In this document: positions 51,853-60,355 of the stretch, in pieces
How positions within the stretch are numbered: position 1 is the first letter of the stretch
How the letters are laid out: every line of letters begins with the position of its first letter
Assembly (NCBI RefSeq): GCF_014643535.1
Contig: NZ_BMJQ01000021.1
Span: 1-64,000 of the forward strand
Reading direction: 5' to 3'
Length of the DNA: 64,000 nt
Origin: Aliidongia dinghuensis
GTDB taxonomy: Bacteria; Pseudomonadota; Alphaproteobacteria; ATCC43930; CGMCC-115725
The notes under the pieces: model-generated
Told to the model about the DNA's origin: nothing
Databases searched by the model: none
What the model saw: the letters and a program-made list of their open reading frames with translations, nothing else
Position numbers and translations under genes: made by a program

Positions 51853-53016
51853 ATGTCGCTCAATCTCTTCTGGTTCCTGCCGACCCACGGCGACGGCCGC
51901 TACCTGGGCACGTCCGAAGGCGCCCGGCCGGTCACGCTCGACTATCTGAAACAGATCGCCCAGGCGGCCGACTCGCTGGGATATGGCGGCGCCCTGCTGC
52001 CGACCGGCCGGTCGTGCGAGGACTCCTGGGTCGTGGCCTCGGCGCTGGTGCCGCTCACCGAGCGCCTCAAGTTCCTGGTCGCGGTCCGCCCCGGCCTGCA
52101 GACGCCATCGGTCGCGGCCCGCATGGCCGCGACGCTCGATCGGCTGTCGGGCGGGCGGCTCCTGATCAATGTCGTGACCGGCGGCGACCCGGTCGAGCTC
52201 GAAGGCGACGGCCTGTTCCTCGGCCACGAGGAGCGCTATCGCCTGACCGACGAGTTCCTCACCATCTGGCGGCGGCTGCTCGCCGGGGAGACGGTCGATT
52301 TCGTCGGCCGGCACCTGAAGGCGCGCGGTGCCAAGCTGTTCTTCCCGCCCATCCAGACGCCGCACCCGCCGCTCTATTTCGGCGGCTCGTCGCCGGCCGG
52401 CCAGGAGGTCGCGGCAACCCACGTCGACTATTACTTGACCTGGGGCGAGCGGCCGGAAGACGTCGCCGCCAAGATCGCCGAGGTCAAGGCCCTGGCCGCC
52501 GCGGCCGGCCGGTCGCTCAAGTTCGGCATCCGCCTCCATGTCATCGTGCGCGAGACGGAGGATGCGGCCTGGCAGGCGGCGAACGATCTCATCCGGCACG
52601 TCGACGATGCCAAGATAGCCGAGGCGCAGAAGACCTTCGCGCGCTTCGATTCCGTGGGTCAGCAGCGCATGGCGGCGCTGCACGGCGGTAGCACCGCACG
52701 CGACCGGCGCACGCTCGAGGTGAGCCCCAATCTCTGGGCCGGCGTCGGCCTCGTGCGCGGCGGCGCCGGCACGGCGCTGGTCGGTGATCCCGAGACCGTG
52801 GCGGCCCGCATCCAGGAATATGCGGCGCTCGGCATCGACACCTTCATCCTGTCGGGCTACCCGCACCTGGAGGAGGCCTATCGCGTGGCCGAGCTGCTGT
52901 TCCCGCTGCTGCCGGTCGCGGGCACCGCGAGGCCCGGCGCCGATCCGGCCTTGGGCGGGCCGTTCGGCGAGCTGATCGCGAACGAGGTCGTCCCGCCGCG
53001 GAAGGCCGTACGATGA
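51853..53016 (+). CDS. ssuD: FMNH2-dependent alkanesulfonate monooxygenase
   Basis: This 387-residue luciferase-like monooxygenase starts SLNLFWFLPTHGDGRYLGT, as SsuD proteins do. It contains LPTGRSCEDSW with the family Cys, AATLDRLSGGRLLINVVTGGDPVE, GHEERYRLTDEFL and FILSGYPHLEEAYR. It releases sulfite from C-S bonds of alkanesulfonates using FMNH2 and oxygen in the cytoplasm. The flavin must come from a reductase; the gene at 59855 is the only candidate seen here. The ATG at 51853 has GGAG nine bases upstream. The stop overlaps ssuC by four bases. Confidence 0.95.
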   Translation: MSLNLFWFLPTHGDGRYLGTSEGARPVTLDYLKQIAQAADSLGYGGALLPTGRSCEDSWVVASALVPLTERLKFLVAVRPGLQTPSVAARMAATLDRLSGGRLLINVVTGGDPVELEGDGLFLGHEERYRLTDEFLTIWRRLLAGETVDFVGRHLKARGAKLFFPPIQTPHPPLYFGGSSPAGQEVAATHVDYYLTWGERPEDVAAKIAEVKALAAAAGRSLKFGIRLHVIVRETEDAAWQAANDLIRHVDDAKIAEAQKTFARFDSVGQQRMAALHGGSTARDRRTLEVSPNLWAGVGLVRGGAGTALVGDPETVAARIQEYAALGIDTFILSGYPHLEEAYRVAELLFPLLPVAGTARPGADPALGGPFGELIANEVVPPRKAVR

Positions 53017-53804
53017 GCCGGCCCGCCACGACCCGGACCTTGCGGGCACTCGTCCCTTGGCTGCTGCCGGCCGTCCTGATTGTCGTCTGGCAGGCGGCGT
53101 CGACCGGTGGCCTGATCGCGACGCGCGTGCTGCCGGCGCCGTTCGACGTCATCGCCGCCGCCTGGAAGCTCGCCGGCACCGGCGAGCTCTGGCAGGACAT
53201 CCTGGTCAGCAGCGGCCGCGCCGGCGCCGGCTTCGTCGTCGGCGGCGCCATCGGCTTCGCGCTCGGCATCCTGAACGGTGCGTCGGCCGGGGCGGCGCGG
53301 CTGCTCGACAGCTCGCTGCAGATGCTGCGCAACATCCCGCACCTGGCGTTGATCCCACTCGTCATCCTGTGGTTCGGCATCGACGAGACGGCGAAGCTGT
53401 TCCTGGTGGCCCTCGGCGTGTTCTTCCCGATCTATCTCAACACCTATCACGGTGTGCGGACCGTCGATCCGCAGTTGATCGAGATGGCCCGCGTCTATGG
53501 GCTCAGCCGCCGCCGCGTGTTCTTCGAGGTGATCCTGCCCGGCGCCCTGCCGTCGATCCTGGTGGGATTGCGCTACGGGCTCGGCATCACCTGGCTGACC
53601 TTGATCGTGGCCGAGACGATCTCGGCCTCGTCCGGCATCGGCTACCTCACCATGAACGCGCGCGAGTTCCTCGAGACCGACGTCGTCGTGCTCGGCATCC
53701 TGATCTATGCCGCGCTGGGCAAGCTCGCGGATTGGGGCGCCCGCCTGCTCGAACGGCGCTGGCTCGCCTGGCACCCGACCTTCCAAGCGGAGTTCGTCCG
53801 ATGA
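53013..53804 (+). CDS. ssuC: Aliphatic sulfonate ABC permease
   Basis: This 263-residue inner-membrane protein has six helices and the coupling loop MARVYGLSRRRVFFEVILPG. The conserved MLRNIPHLALIPLVILWFG and GITWLTLIVAETISASSGIG segments are typical of SsuC/TauC. It overlaps ssuD and ssuB by four bases each, so the three are translated together. It passes sulfonate delivered by SsuA. Confidence 0.93.
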   Translation: MSRPATTRTLRALVPWLLPAVLIVVWQAASTGGLIATRVLPAPFDVIAAAWKLAGTGELWQDILVSSGRAGAGFVVGGAIGFALGILNGASAGAARLLDSSLQMLRNIPHLALIPLVILWFGIDETAKLFLVALGVFFPIYLNTYHGVRTVDPQLIEMARVYGLSRRRVFFEVILPGALPSILVGLRYGLGITWLTLIVAETISASSGIGYLTMNAREFLETDVVVLGILIYAALGKLADWGARLLERRWLAWHPTFQAEFVR

Positions 53805-54643
53805 ACGCGATCCTCGACTGGCTGCCGCCGGACCTCGCGCAATATCCCGCCGCCGCCCCGCGCGAGACGGTGGACAGCGAGCGCGGCCGGCGCCCCCGCG
53901 CGCCGGGCGTCGCGGTCGACGTCACCCATGTCGCGAAACGGTTCGGCGAGACCCAAGTGCTGCGCGACATCGACCTCGCCGTGCGGCCAGGCGAATTCGT
54001 TGCCATCCTCGGCCATTCCGGCTGCGGCAAGAGCACGCTCCTTCGGCTCATTGCCGGCCTGGACCGGCCGAGCGACGGCGTGGTCTCGGTTGACAGCCGC
54101 CGGCTTGACGGCGCCGCCCGCACGACCGACACGGGCGACACGCGCATCCTCTTCCAGGAGGCTCGGCTGCTGCCGTGGCGCCGGGTGCTCGACAATGCGG
54201 CGATCGGCGGCACGGGCGAGGCCTGGCGCACCAAGGCGCGCGCGACGCTCGACCGGGTCGGGCTCGCTGACAAGGCCGACCGTTGGCCGGCGACGCTCTC
54301 GGGCGGCCAGCGCCAGCGCGTGGCCCTCGCCCGCGCGCTCGTCTCCGAGCCTCGCCTGCTGCTGCTGGACGAGCCCCTGGGCGCGCTCGACGCGCTCACC
54401 CGGCTCGAGATGCAGGTGCTGATCGAGGAAGTGTGGCAGGCCCAGGGTTTCACCGCGATCCTGGTGACGCACGACGTCGCCGAGGCCGTGCGCCTGGCCG
54501 ACCGGATCGTCGTGCTGGATCAGGGCCGGATCGTCGAGACCTATGCTGTCGAACAGCCGCGGCCCAGGCCGCTCGGCGACGCCGAGCTCGGCCGGATCGA
54601 GCAGCGCATCCTCGATCGGCTCATGCGCCGCAAAGCATCATGA
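53801..54643 (+). CDS. ssuB: Aliphatic sulfonate ABC ATP-binding protein
   Basis: This 280-residue ATPase has Walker A GHSGCGKST, ILFQEARLLPWRRV, LSGGQRQRVALARAL and LLLLDEPLGALDALTR. The N-terminal 35 residues (MNAILDWLPPDLAQYP and following) are longer than in the E. coli protein, a form seen in other high-GC SsuB proteins. It energises SsuC. Fifty bases after its stop the second Arg-Cys leader begins, with no terminator between, so read-through into the next block is possible. Confidence 0.92.
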   Translation: MNAILDWLPPDLAQYPAAAPRETVDSERGRRPRAPGVAVDVTHVAKRFGETQVLRDIDLAVRPGEFVAILGHSGCGKSTLLRLIAGLDRPSDGVVSVDSRRLDGAARTTDTGDTRILFQEARLLPWRRVLDNAAIGGTGEAWRTKARATLDRVGLADKADRWPATLSGGQRQRVALARALVSEPRLLLLDEPLGALDALTRLEMQVLIEEVWQAQGFTAILVTHDVAEAVRLADRIVVLDQGRIVETYAVEQPRPRPLGDAELGRIEQRILDRLMRRKAS

Positions 54644-54693
54644 GTTCCCCGCCCCGCCCCTGTGCCCCCCGCAATAACCGAGGAGTGCGGCCG

Positions 54694-54714
54694 ATGATGA
54701 CCCGTCGTTGTTGA
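54694..54714 (+). CDS. Second Arg-Cys leader ORF, upstream of the sulfur-oxygenase block
   Basis: A six-codon ORF, MMTRRC, follows a strong GAGGAG ribosome site. The 15 bases across the ribosome site and start almost equal those of the leader at 50737. The core CGT TGT TGA CGC TGC aligns with CGT TGC TGT CGC TGT of the first leader, so the second Cys codon corresponds to a stop here. The sequence GCGCGCCTGA recurs after both. Common origin of the two leaders is therefore likely. Function is inferred as sulfur- or cysteine-responsive control of the six genes that follow. Confidence 0.55.
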   Translation: MMTRRC

Positions 54715-54786
54715 CGCTGCGGATCTTGCCGCGCGCCTGAGCCCGTCTCCGGCGCCTTCCTTCTCCGTCATTCGAGGATCCCGCGC

Positions 54787-56004
54787 ATGAGCCTCACCAT
54801 GCGCCGACCCATCCGGCTGTCGATCGCGCCGGGCGGGACGGACAAGCTGCGCCCGCAATTCGCCGAGCGCGAGCGCCACCTAGGAGCGGCCGACGCGCTC
54901 GCCGAGGCCTTCGCCGCCGAGGCCGCGAAGCACGACCGTACCGGCCGCCTGCCGCGCAGCCATTTCGATCGGCTGCACGAGGCCGGGTTCCTGAACCTGA
55001 CCGTGCCGGCCGAGCTGGGCGGCGGCGGTGTGGGGCTCGGCGAAGTCGTCGGCATTATCGGCCGGATCGCGCGCGGCGACGCTTCGACCGCCCTCGTCCT
55101 CGCCATGCATCTGCTGCACGTGGCGTCGATCTTCCGCAAGCCGACCTGGCCCCGGCATCTGGCCGAGCGGATCGCCTGGGAGATCCTCGACGGCCCGGCG
55201 CTCATCAACGCGCTCCGCGTCGAGCCGGAGCTGGGCTCGCCCGCGCGCGGCGGCCTGCCGGCGACGGTGGCGCGGCGGACCGAGCGCGGCTGGCGGCTCG
55301 ACGGGCACAAGATCTATTCGACCGGCAGCACGCATCTCGCCTGGGCGCTCGTCTGGGCCCGCACCGCCGAGGCCGAGCCGCGCACCGGGCTCTTCCTGGT
55401 GCCGATGAACGCGGCCGGCATCCGCATCGAGGAGACGTGGAACCACCTTGGCATGCGGGCGACGGCGAGCCACGACGTGCTGTTCGAGAACGTGCTGCTG
55501 CCGGCCGACCACGCCGTCGACATCCGCGCGCCCGCGGACTGGGCCGGCCCTGACCCGGTACAGACGGCCTGGAACACGCTCACCATCACAGCCCTCTATG
55601 ACGGCGTCGCCCGGGCGGCGCGCGACTGGTTCGTGGGCTACGCGCGGGATCGGCGCCCGGCCAACCTCGGCGCCCCGCTCGCGACCCTCGAGCGCTTTCA
55701 GGAAGCGGTGGGCGAAATCGACGGCTGGCTCGCGGTCAACCGGCGCCTGATCACGGGTGCCGCCGCGGAAGTCGATGCCGAGCCGGCGTCGCTCGCCGCG
55801 GCCGAGGCCGGCCTCATCAAGCGCACCGTCACGGACAACGCGATCAAGGCGGTCGAGCGCGCGCTGGAGCTCACCGGCAACCGCGGGCTCGACCGCACCA
55901 GCCCGCTCGAACGCCACTACCGCGACGTGCTCTGTAGCCGCATCCACACGCCGCAGAACGACAGCATCCTCGTCGCCGCAGGCCGCGCCGCCTTCGGCCT
56001 CTGA
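54787..56004 (+). CDS. Acyl-CoA-dehydrogenase-fold monooxygenase, SfnB/DszC-like
   Basis: This 405-residue flavin-binding protein has the acyl-CoA dehydrogenase architecture: an N-terminal helical domain, a beta domain with WRLDGHKIYSTGSTHLAWALVWARTA region, and a C-terminal helical bundle ending ERHYRDVLCSRIHTPQND. Proteins of this type encoded in sulfur operons (SfnB, DszC, and desulfurising monooxygenases) oxidise organosulfur compounds with FMNH2 instead of acyl-CoA. The catalytic Glu position of true acyl-CoA dehydrogenases is not evident. AGGA lies eight bases before the ATG. It is the first gene of a six-gene block with a second SsuD-like enzyme and a flavin reductase. Confidence 0.82.
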   Translation: MSLTMRRPIRLSIAPGGTDKLRPQFAERERHLGAADALAEAFAAEAAKHDRTGRLPRSHFDRLHEAGFLNLTVPAELGGGGVGLGEVVGIIGRIARGDASTALVLAMHLLHVASIFRKPTWPRHLAERIAWEILDGPALINALRVEPELGSPARGGLPATVARRTERGWRLDGHKIYSTGSTHLAWALVWARTAEAEPRTGLFLVPMNAAGIRIEETWNHLGMRATASHDVLFENVLLPADHAVDIRAPADWAGPDPVQTAWNTLTITALYDGVARAARDWFVGYARDRRPANLGAPLATLERFQEAVGEIDGWLAVNRRLITGAAAEVDAEPASLAAAEAGLIKRTVTDNAIKAVERALELTGNRGLDRTSPLERHYRDVLCSRIHTPQNDSILVAAGRAAFGL

Positions 56005-56026
56005 AACGCCATTGGAAGGAATCATT

Positions 56027-57118
56027 ATGAGCGTCGAATTCATCGGCATGATCGCGACCCGCAAGGCGTCGGAGATCCATCCGGCCGAAGGCCCGATCAT
56101 CGACCGCGACTATGTCCGCCGCTTTGCAGAAGCCCATGAGCAGGCCGGCTTCGACCGCATCCTGGTCGCTCATCATTCGACCGGGCCGGACGCGTTCCTC
56201 GTTGTCTCCTATGCCGCGACGGTGACCGATCGCCTCGGCTTCATGCTGGCGCACCGGCCGGGCTTCGTCGAGCCGACGCTGGCCGCGCGCAAGCTCGCGA
56301 CCCTGGATCAGTTCACCGGCGGCCGGCTCGCCGTGCACATCATCTCGGGCGGCGACGATGCCGAGCAGCGGCGCGACGGCGATTTCCTTGGCCATGACGA
56401 GCGCTACGCCCGCACCGACGAATATGTCGACATCCTGCGCCGGATCTGGACCAGCGACCGGCAGTTCGACCACAACGGCGCTTACTATCGCTTCCAAGGC
56501 GGCTTCTCCGAGGTGAAGCCGGTGCAGAGGCCGCACATCCCGATCTATTTCGGCGGCGCCTCGGCCCCGGCGATCGACGTCGCCGGCCGCCATGCCGACA
56601 TCTATGCGCTCTGGGGCGAGACCCACGAGCAGGTGCGCGAGCAGGTGGCGCGCGTGCGGGCGAGTGCGGCCCGCCACGGCCGGCAGATCCGCTTCAGCGT
56701 GTCGTTCCGCCCGATCCTCGCTGATACGGAGGAGGCCGCCTGGGCGCGCGCCGCGGATATCCTGGAGCGGACCCGCGCGCTCCGTACGGCGCAGGGTGCC
56801 GGCCCCGGAGACCCGAAGCAGAGCGAGGGCGCCCGCCGGCTCCTGGACGCCGCGGCGCAAGGCGACCGGGTCGACAAGCGGCTGTGGACCGCGATCGCGC
56901 GCGAGACCGGCGCCCGCTCGAACTCGACGGCACTGGTCGGCACGCCCGAGCAGGTCGCGGACGCGCTGCTCGACTATTGGGACCTGGGCGTCACTACCTT
57001 CCTCATCCGCGGCTTCGACCCGCTGGAGGATGCGATCGACTACGGCCGGGCGCTGATCCCGCACACACGCGAACTGGTCGAGCGGCGCCTGGCCCAGCGC
57101 CCGGCGAAGGCAGGGTGA
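56027..57118 (+). CDS. Luciferase-like FMNH2-dependent monooxygenase, SsuD/sulfone-monooxygenase type
   Basis: This 363-residue enzyme shares SsuD-type features: LATLDQFTGGRLAVHIISGGDD, DFLGHDERYARTDEYVDILRR, PHIPIYFGGASAPAIDVAGRHADIYALWGE and VTTFLIRGFDPLEDA. It differs from SsuD at the N-terminus (MSVEFIGMIATRKASEI), so a different organosulfur substrate such as a sulfone, sulfinate or sulfonate is likely. GAAGGA lies before the ATG. It is 22 bases after the SfnB/DszC-like gene, suggesting that two oxygenases act in sequence. Confidence 0.85.
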   Translation: MSVEFIGMIATRKASEIHPAEGPIIDRDYVRRFAEAHEQAGFDRILVAHHSTGPDAFLVVSYAATVTDRLGFMLAHRPGFVEPTLAARKLATLDQFTGGRLAVHIISGGDDAEQRRDGDFLGHDERYARTDEYVDILRRIWTSDRQFDHNGAYYRFQGGFSEVKPVQRPHIPIYFGGASAPAIDVAGRHADIYALWGETHEQVREQVARVRASAARHGRQIRFSVSFRPILADTEEAAWARAADILERTRALRTAQGAGPGDPKQSEGARRLLDAAAQGDRVDKRLWTAIARETGARSNSTALVGTPEQVADALLDYWDLGVTTFLIRGFDPLEDAIDYGRALIPHTRELVERRLAQRPAKAG

Positions 57119-57122
57119 CGCC

Positions 57123-57899
57123 ATGAGCCAGCAACCGCAGCGCCGTTTCGCGCTCGAAGACCCGCCGATCCGCCCCTCGATCGCGGCGGAGCGGCGCCAC
57201 CGCCAGGAGCGGCTCGCCGGCGCGTTCCGGCTGTTCACCCGCTATGGCTTCGACCAGGGGCTCGCCGGCCATATCACGGCGCGCGATCCCGGCCTGCCCG
57301 ATCATTTCTGGGTCAATCCGCTGGGCCTGCATTTCAGCCGCATCCGCGTGTCCGACCTGCTGCTGGTCAACGATCAAGGCGACATCGTCGAGGGCGACCG
57401 GCCGGTCAACCGCGCCGCCTTCGCGATCCACTCGGCAATCCACAAGGCACGGCCCGACGTGGTCGCGGCCGCCCACGCGCACTCGCTCTACGGCAAGGCC
57501 TGGTCGAGCCTCGGCCGGCCGCTCGCCCCCATCACCCAGGACGCCTGCGCCTTCTACGGCGACCAGGGCCTGTTCGACGACTTTACCGGCGTCGTCTACG
57601 ACACGAGCGAGGGCGACCGCATCGCGGCGGCCCTCGGGACCCACAAGCTCGTCATCCTGCGCAACCACGGCCTGCTGACGGCGGGACCCAGCGTCGAGGC
57701 GGCGGCCTGGTGGTTCATCGCTGCCGACAATGCCGCCCACGCGCAGCTGCTGGCCGAGGCCGCGGGCACGCCGCGCGCGCTCGACCATGAGATCGCGACC
57801 GTGACAGCGGCGCAGGTCGGCCAGCTGCGCTCGGCCCATTACGCCTTCGAGGCGCTGTGGCAAGGCCTCGTCGCCGACGAGCCCGACCTCTTGGAGTAG
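57123..57899 (+). CDS. Class II aldolase/adducin-family protein in a sulfur-oxygenase block
   Basis: This 258-residue protein has the adducin-type zinc pattern AAAHAHSLYGKAWSSLG and ILRNHGLLTAG, with NRAAFAIHSAIH in place of the catalytic-Glu segment of fuculose aldolase. It is encoded 4 bases after the SsuD-like gene and 6 bases before a binding protein, so it is firmly part of the operon. A lyase acting on the carbonyl compound left after C-S cleavage is one possibility. The true reaction is unknown. Confidence 0.82.
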   Translation: MSQQPQRRFALEDPPIRPSIAAERRHRQERLAGAFRLFTRYGFDQGLAGHITARDPGLPDHFWVNPLGLHFSRIRVSDLLLVNDQGDIVEGDRPVNRAAFAIHSAIHKARPDVVAAAHAHSLYGKAWSSLGRPLAPITQDACAFYGDQGLFDDFTGVVYDTSEGDRIAAALGTHKLVILRNHGLLTAGPSVEAAAWWFIAADNAAHAQLLAEAAGTPRALDHEIATVTAAQVGQLRSAHYAFEALWQGLVADEPDLLE

Positions 57900-57905
57900 C
57901 CGCCC

Positions 57906-58859
57906 ATGCGCCCTCTCCTGCTCGGCTTGGTCCTCCTGGGCCTCGCGACCGTCGCCCGCGCGGAGGTGACACTCGAGCTTGCCGACCAGAAGGGCGGCGA
58001 GCATGCGCTGCTGGACGCGGCCGGCGAGCTCAAGGACCTGCCCTACCGGATCGACTGGCACGAATTTCCGGCGGCCGCCCCTCTGGCCGAGGCGCTCAAC
58101 GCCGGCGCCGTCGACAGCGGCCCGATCGGCGACGCGCCGCTCGTCTTCGCGCTCGCCGCCGGCGCCCGGATCCGGGCGATCGGCGTCAACCGCTCGGACC
58201 CGACCGGCACGGCGATCGTGGCACTGCCCTCCAGTTCGCTGGCCACCAGTCCGCTCGCCGGCGCCGCGAGCCTCAAGGGCCGGCGCATCGCGACGGGGCG
58301 CGGCTCGATCGGCCATTACCTCGTGCTGGCGGCGCTGAAGAGCGCCCACCTCTCGCCCGCCGACGTGACGCTGCTGTTCCTCAGCCCGAGCGACGCCAAG
58401 ACCGCGCTTGCGACCGGGTCGGTCGACGCCTGGTCGACCTGGGAGCCCTATACCTCGGTCGAGGAGCTGACCGACCATGCGAAGCTCGTCGTCGACGGCC
58501 GCGGCCTGTCTTCAGGCCTGAGCTACCAGGCGGCGACGGTCGCCGCGATCCGCGACAAGCACGCAGCGCTCGATGACCTGTTGCACCGATTGGATCGCGC
58601 GCAGCGCTGGTCGCTCGCTCACGAGGACGAGTACGCGCGGCAATTGGCAGCGCTCACCGGCGTGCCGGAGGAGGCGGCGCGCCGTTCGCTCGTCCGCCGC
58701 CAGCAGACCTGGATCCCGATCGACGATGCCGTCGTCGCGGCGCAGCAGCAGGTCGCCGACACTTATGCCGAGGCCGGCATTATCCATGCCCGCCTGGACG
58801 TCGCGCCGACCTTCGACCGCAGCTTCACCGCGCCGGTGAAGCAGACCGCGTCACCTTGA
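57906..58859 (+). CDS. SsuA-like substrate-binding protein (first of a tandem pair)
   Basis: This 317-residue periplasmic protein has a signal peptide (cleavage near residue 20, ARAEVTLEL). SsuA-type segments are FPAAAPLAEALNAGAVDSGPIGDAPLVF, SLKGRRIATGRGSIGHYLVLAALK and VDAWSTWEPYTSVEE. It has drifted further from SsuA than the next gene. No permease or ATPase lies in this block, so it presumably delivers to SsuBC or to the importer at 47572-49356. Confidence 0.85.
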   Translation: MRPLLLGLVLLGLATVARAEVTLELADQKGGEHALLDAAGELKDLPYRIDWHEFPAAAPLAEALNAGAVDSGPIGDAPLVFALAAGARIRAIGVNRSDPTGTAIVALPSSSLATSPLAGAASLKGRRIATGRGSIGHYLVLAALKSAHLSPADVTLLFLSPSDAKTALATGSVDAWSTWEPYTSVEELTDHAKLVVDGRGLSSGLSYQAATVAAIRDKHAALDDLLHRLDRAQRWSLAHEDEYARQLAALTGVPEEAARRSLVRRQQTWIPIDDAVVAAQQQVADTYAEAGIIHARLDVAPTFDRSFTAPVKQTASP

Positions 58860-58878
58860 GCCCGAGGAGATCCCGCCC

Positions 58879-59829
58879 ATGAAACATGTCGTCTCCCTCA
58901 TCCTGCTCGGCGCACTCGTGGCGCTGCTCGCCGCGACCGGCCTCGCCCGGGCTGAGGACATCTCGCTCCGGGTCGGCGATCAGAAGGCGGGCTTGAAAGC
59001 ACTGCTCGAAGTATCCGGCCTCGCCAAGGACCTGCCCTACAAGGTGCAATGGTCCGAGTTCCCGGCCGCGGCACCGATCCTGGAGGCGCTCAACACGGGG
59101 GCACTGGACGTCGGCTATACGGGCGACCTTGCGTTCCTCACGGTCTATTCGGCAGGCGCCCCCATCCGGGCGATCGGCGGCACGCGCTCGGCCGCCCGGT
59201 CCCAGGCGATCCTGGTGCCGAAGGACTCGCCCGCCCGCACGATCGCCGACCTCAAGGGCAAGCGGCTCGCCGGCAACAAGGGCGGCTGGGGCCAGTTCCT
59301 GATCCTGGCCGTGCTGGAGCAGGCGGGCATTCCCGCCGACCAGGTGAAATGGAGCTATCTCGGCCCGATCGACGCGCGGGCGGCGCTCCTCTCCGGCGCG
59401 GTCGACGGCTGGGCGATCTGGGAACCCTATGTCTCGACCGCCATCATGCAAGACGGCGCCCGCGTCATTGCCGACGGCACGGGGCTCACGCCGACCATCA
59501 CCTTCCTGGTCGCGAACCAGCAGGCGATCGCGAGCCGCCGCGCGGCGCTCGCCGATTTCCGCCGCCGGCTCTATGCCGCCTGGGCCTGGGGGCTCGAGCA
59601 TATCCCCGAGTATGCCGCCTATAATGCCGGCCTCACCGGCCTGTCGGCGCCGATCGTGGCACGCGCTTACGAAGATGATCACCGCACCCCGCTCGCGATC
59701 GACGATGCCGTGATCGCCGAGGTGCAGCAGGCGGCCGACCGCTCGACCCGCTACGGCATTCTGCTGCGGCGGGTCGATGTCGCCGCCGCGATCGACCGCA
59801 GCTTCGACACGCCGGCCCTCTCGCAATAG
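58879..59829 (+). CDS. SsuA-like substrate-binding protein (second of a tandem pair)
   Basis: This 316-residue protein has a signal peptide (cleavage after LARA near residue 25). SsuA hallmarks are VQWSEFPAAAPILEALNTGALDVGYTGDLAFL, DLKGKRLAGNKGGWGQFLILAVLE and VDGWAIWEPYVSTAIM. It shares roughly its whole layout with the preceding gene, consistent with an old tandem duplication. It lies 19 bases after it and before the flavin reductase. Two binding proteins may widen the range of organosulfur compounds brought to one channel. Confidence 0.86.
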   Translation: MKHVVSLILLGALVALLAATGLARAEDISLRVGDQKAGLKALLEVSGLAKDLPYKVQWSEFPAAAPILEALNTGALDVGYTGDLAFLTVYSAGAPIRAIGGTRSAARSQAILVPKDSPARTIADLKGKRLAGNKGGWGQFLILAVLEQAGIPADQVKWSYLGPIDARAALLSGAVDGWAIWEPYVSTAIMQDGARVIADGTGLTPTITFLVANQQAIASRRAALADFRRRLYAAWAWGLEHIPEYAAYNAGLTGLSAPIVARAYEDDHRTPLAIDDAVIAEVQQAADRSTRYGILLRRVDVAAAIDRSFDTPALSQ

Positions 59830-59854
59830 CACCGCCCAAGCCCAAGGAAGCTTC

Positions 59855-60355
59855 ATGCCTGATTCAATTGACCGGCCTTGTCTTGTCTCGCCGGCACAGT
59901 ATCGCGCAGCGATGGGCCTGGTCCCGGCCGCCGTGACGATCATCACCGCCCGCCATGGCGCGCTCCGCAACGGCCTGACCGCGACGGCCGTCACTTCCGT
60001 CAGCGCCGAGCCGCCGCAGTTGCTCATCTGCGTCAATCGGCAGGCGAGTGCCGAGCCGCTGATCGACGGCGCCGGGCGCTTCGCCGTCAATATCCTGACG
60101 CCGGCGCACGAGGACGCCGCCCGCCGCTTCGCGCAATCGAAGCTCTCCGCCGAGGAGCGTTTCGCCGGCGGCTGGATCGACTTGCCGTCCGGCGTCCCAG
60201 CCCTCGCCGACGCGCTCGCCGTGTTCGACTGCCGGGTCGTCCAGCAGAGCCGGCTCGGCACCCACTCGCTGTTCATCGGCGAGGTGCTGGAGATCGCGAC
60301 CGGCGCGGGCGAGCCGCTGCTCTACCACGCCGGCCGCTATCGCACGCTCGCTTAA
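59855..60355 (+). CDS. Flavin reductase (split-barrel, HpaC/SsuE-role)
   Basis: This 166-residue FMN-binding split-barrel protein has AAVTIITARHGALRNGLTATAV, SAEPPQLLICVNR, FAVNILTPAHEDAARRFA and the late FIGEVLEIATGAGEPLLYH. It should supply FMNH2 to the oxygenases in this region, including SsuD. No SsuE-type NADPH reductase was seen, so it probably fills that job. AAGGA lies six bases before the ATG. Its last four bases overlap the stop of the convergent DUF2891-like gene. Confidence 0.88.
   Translation: MPDSIDRPCLVSPAQYRAAMGLVPAAVTIITARHGALRNGLTATAVTSVSAEPPQLLICVNRQASAEPLIDGAGRFAVNILTPAHEDAARRFAQSKLSAEERFAGGWIDLPSGVPALADALAVFDCRVVQQSRLGTHSLFIGEVLEIATGAGEPLLYHAGRYRTLA

Noticed and set aside
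54709..54723. Selenocysteine reading of TGA in the second leader (RC-TGA-RC)
   Set aside because: No selenocysteine insertion hairpin was evident just after the TGA, and a stop after the Cys codon is the simpler reading.
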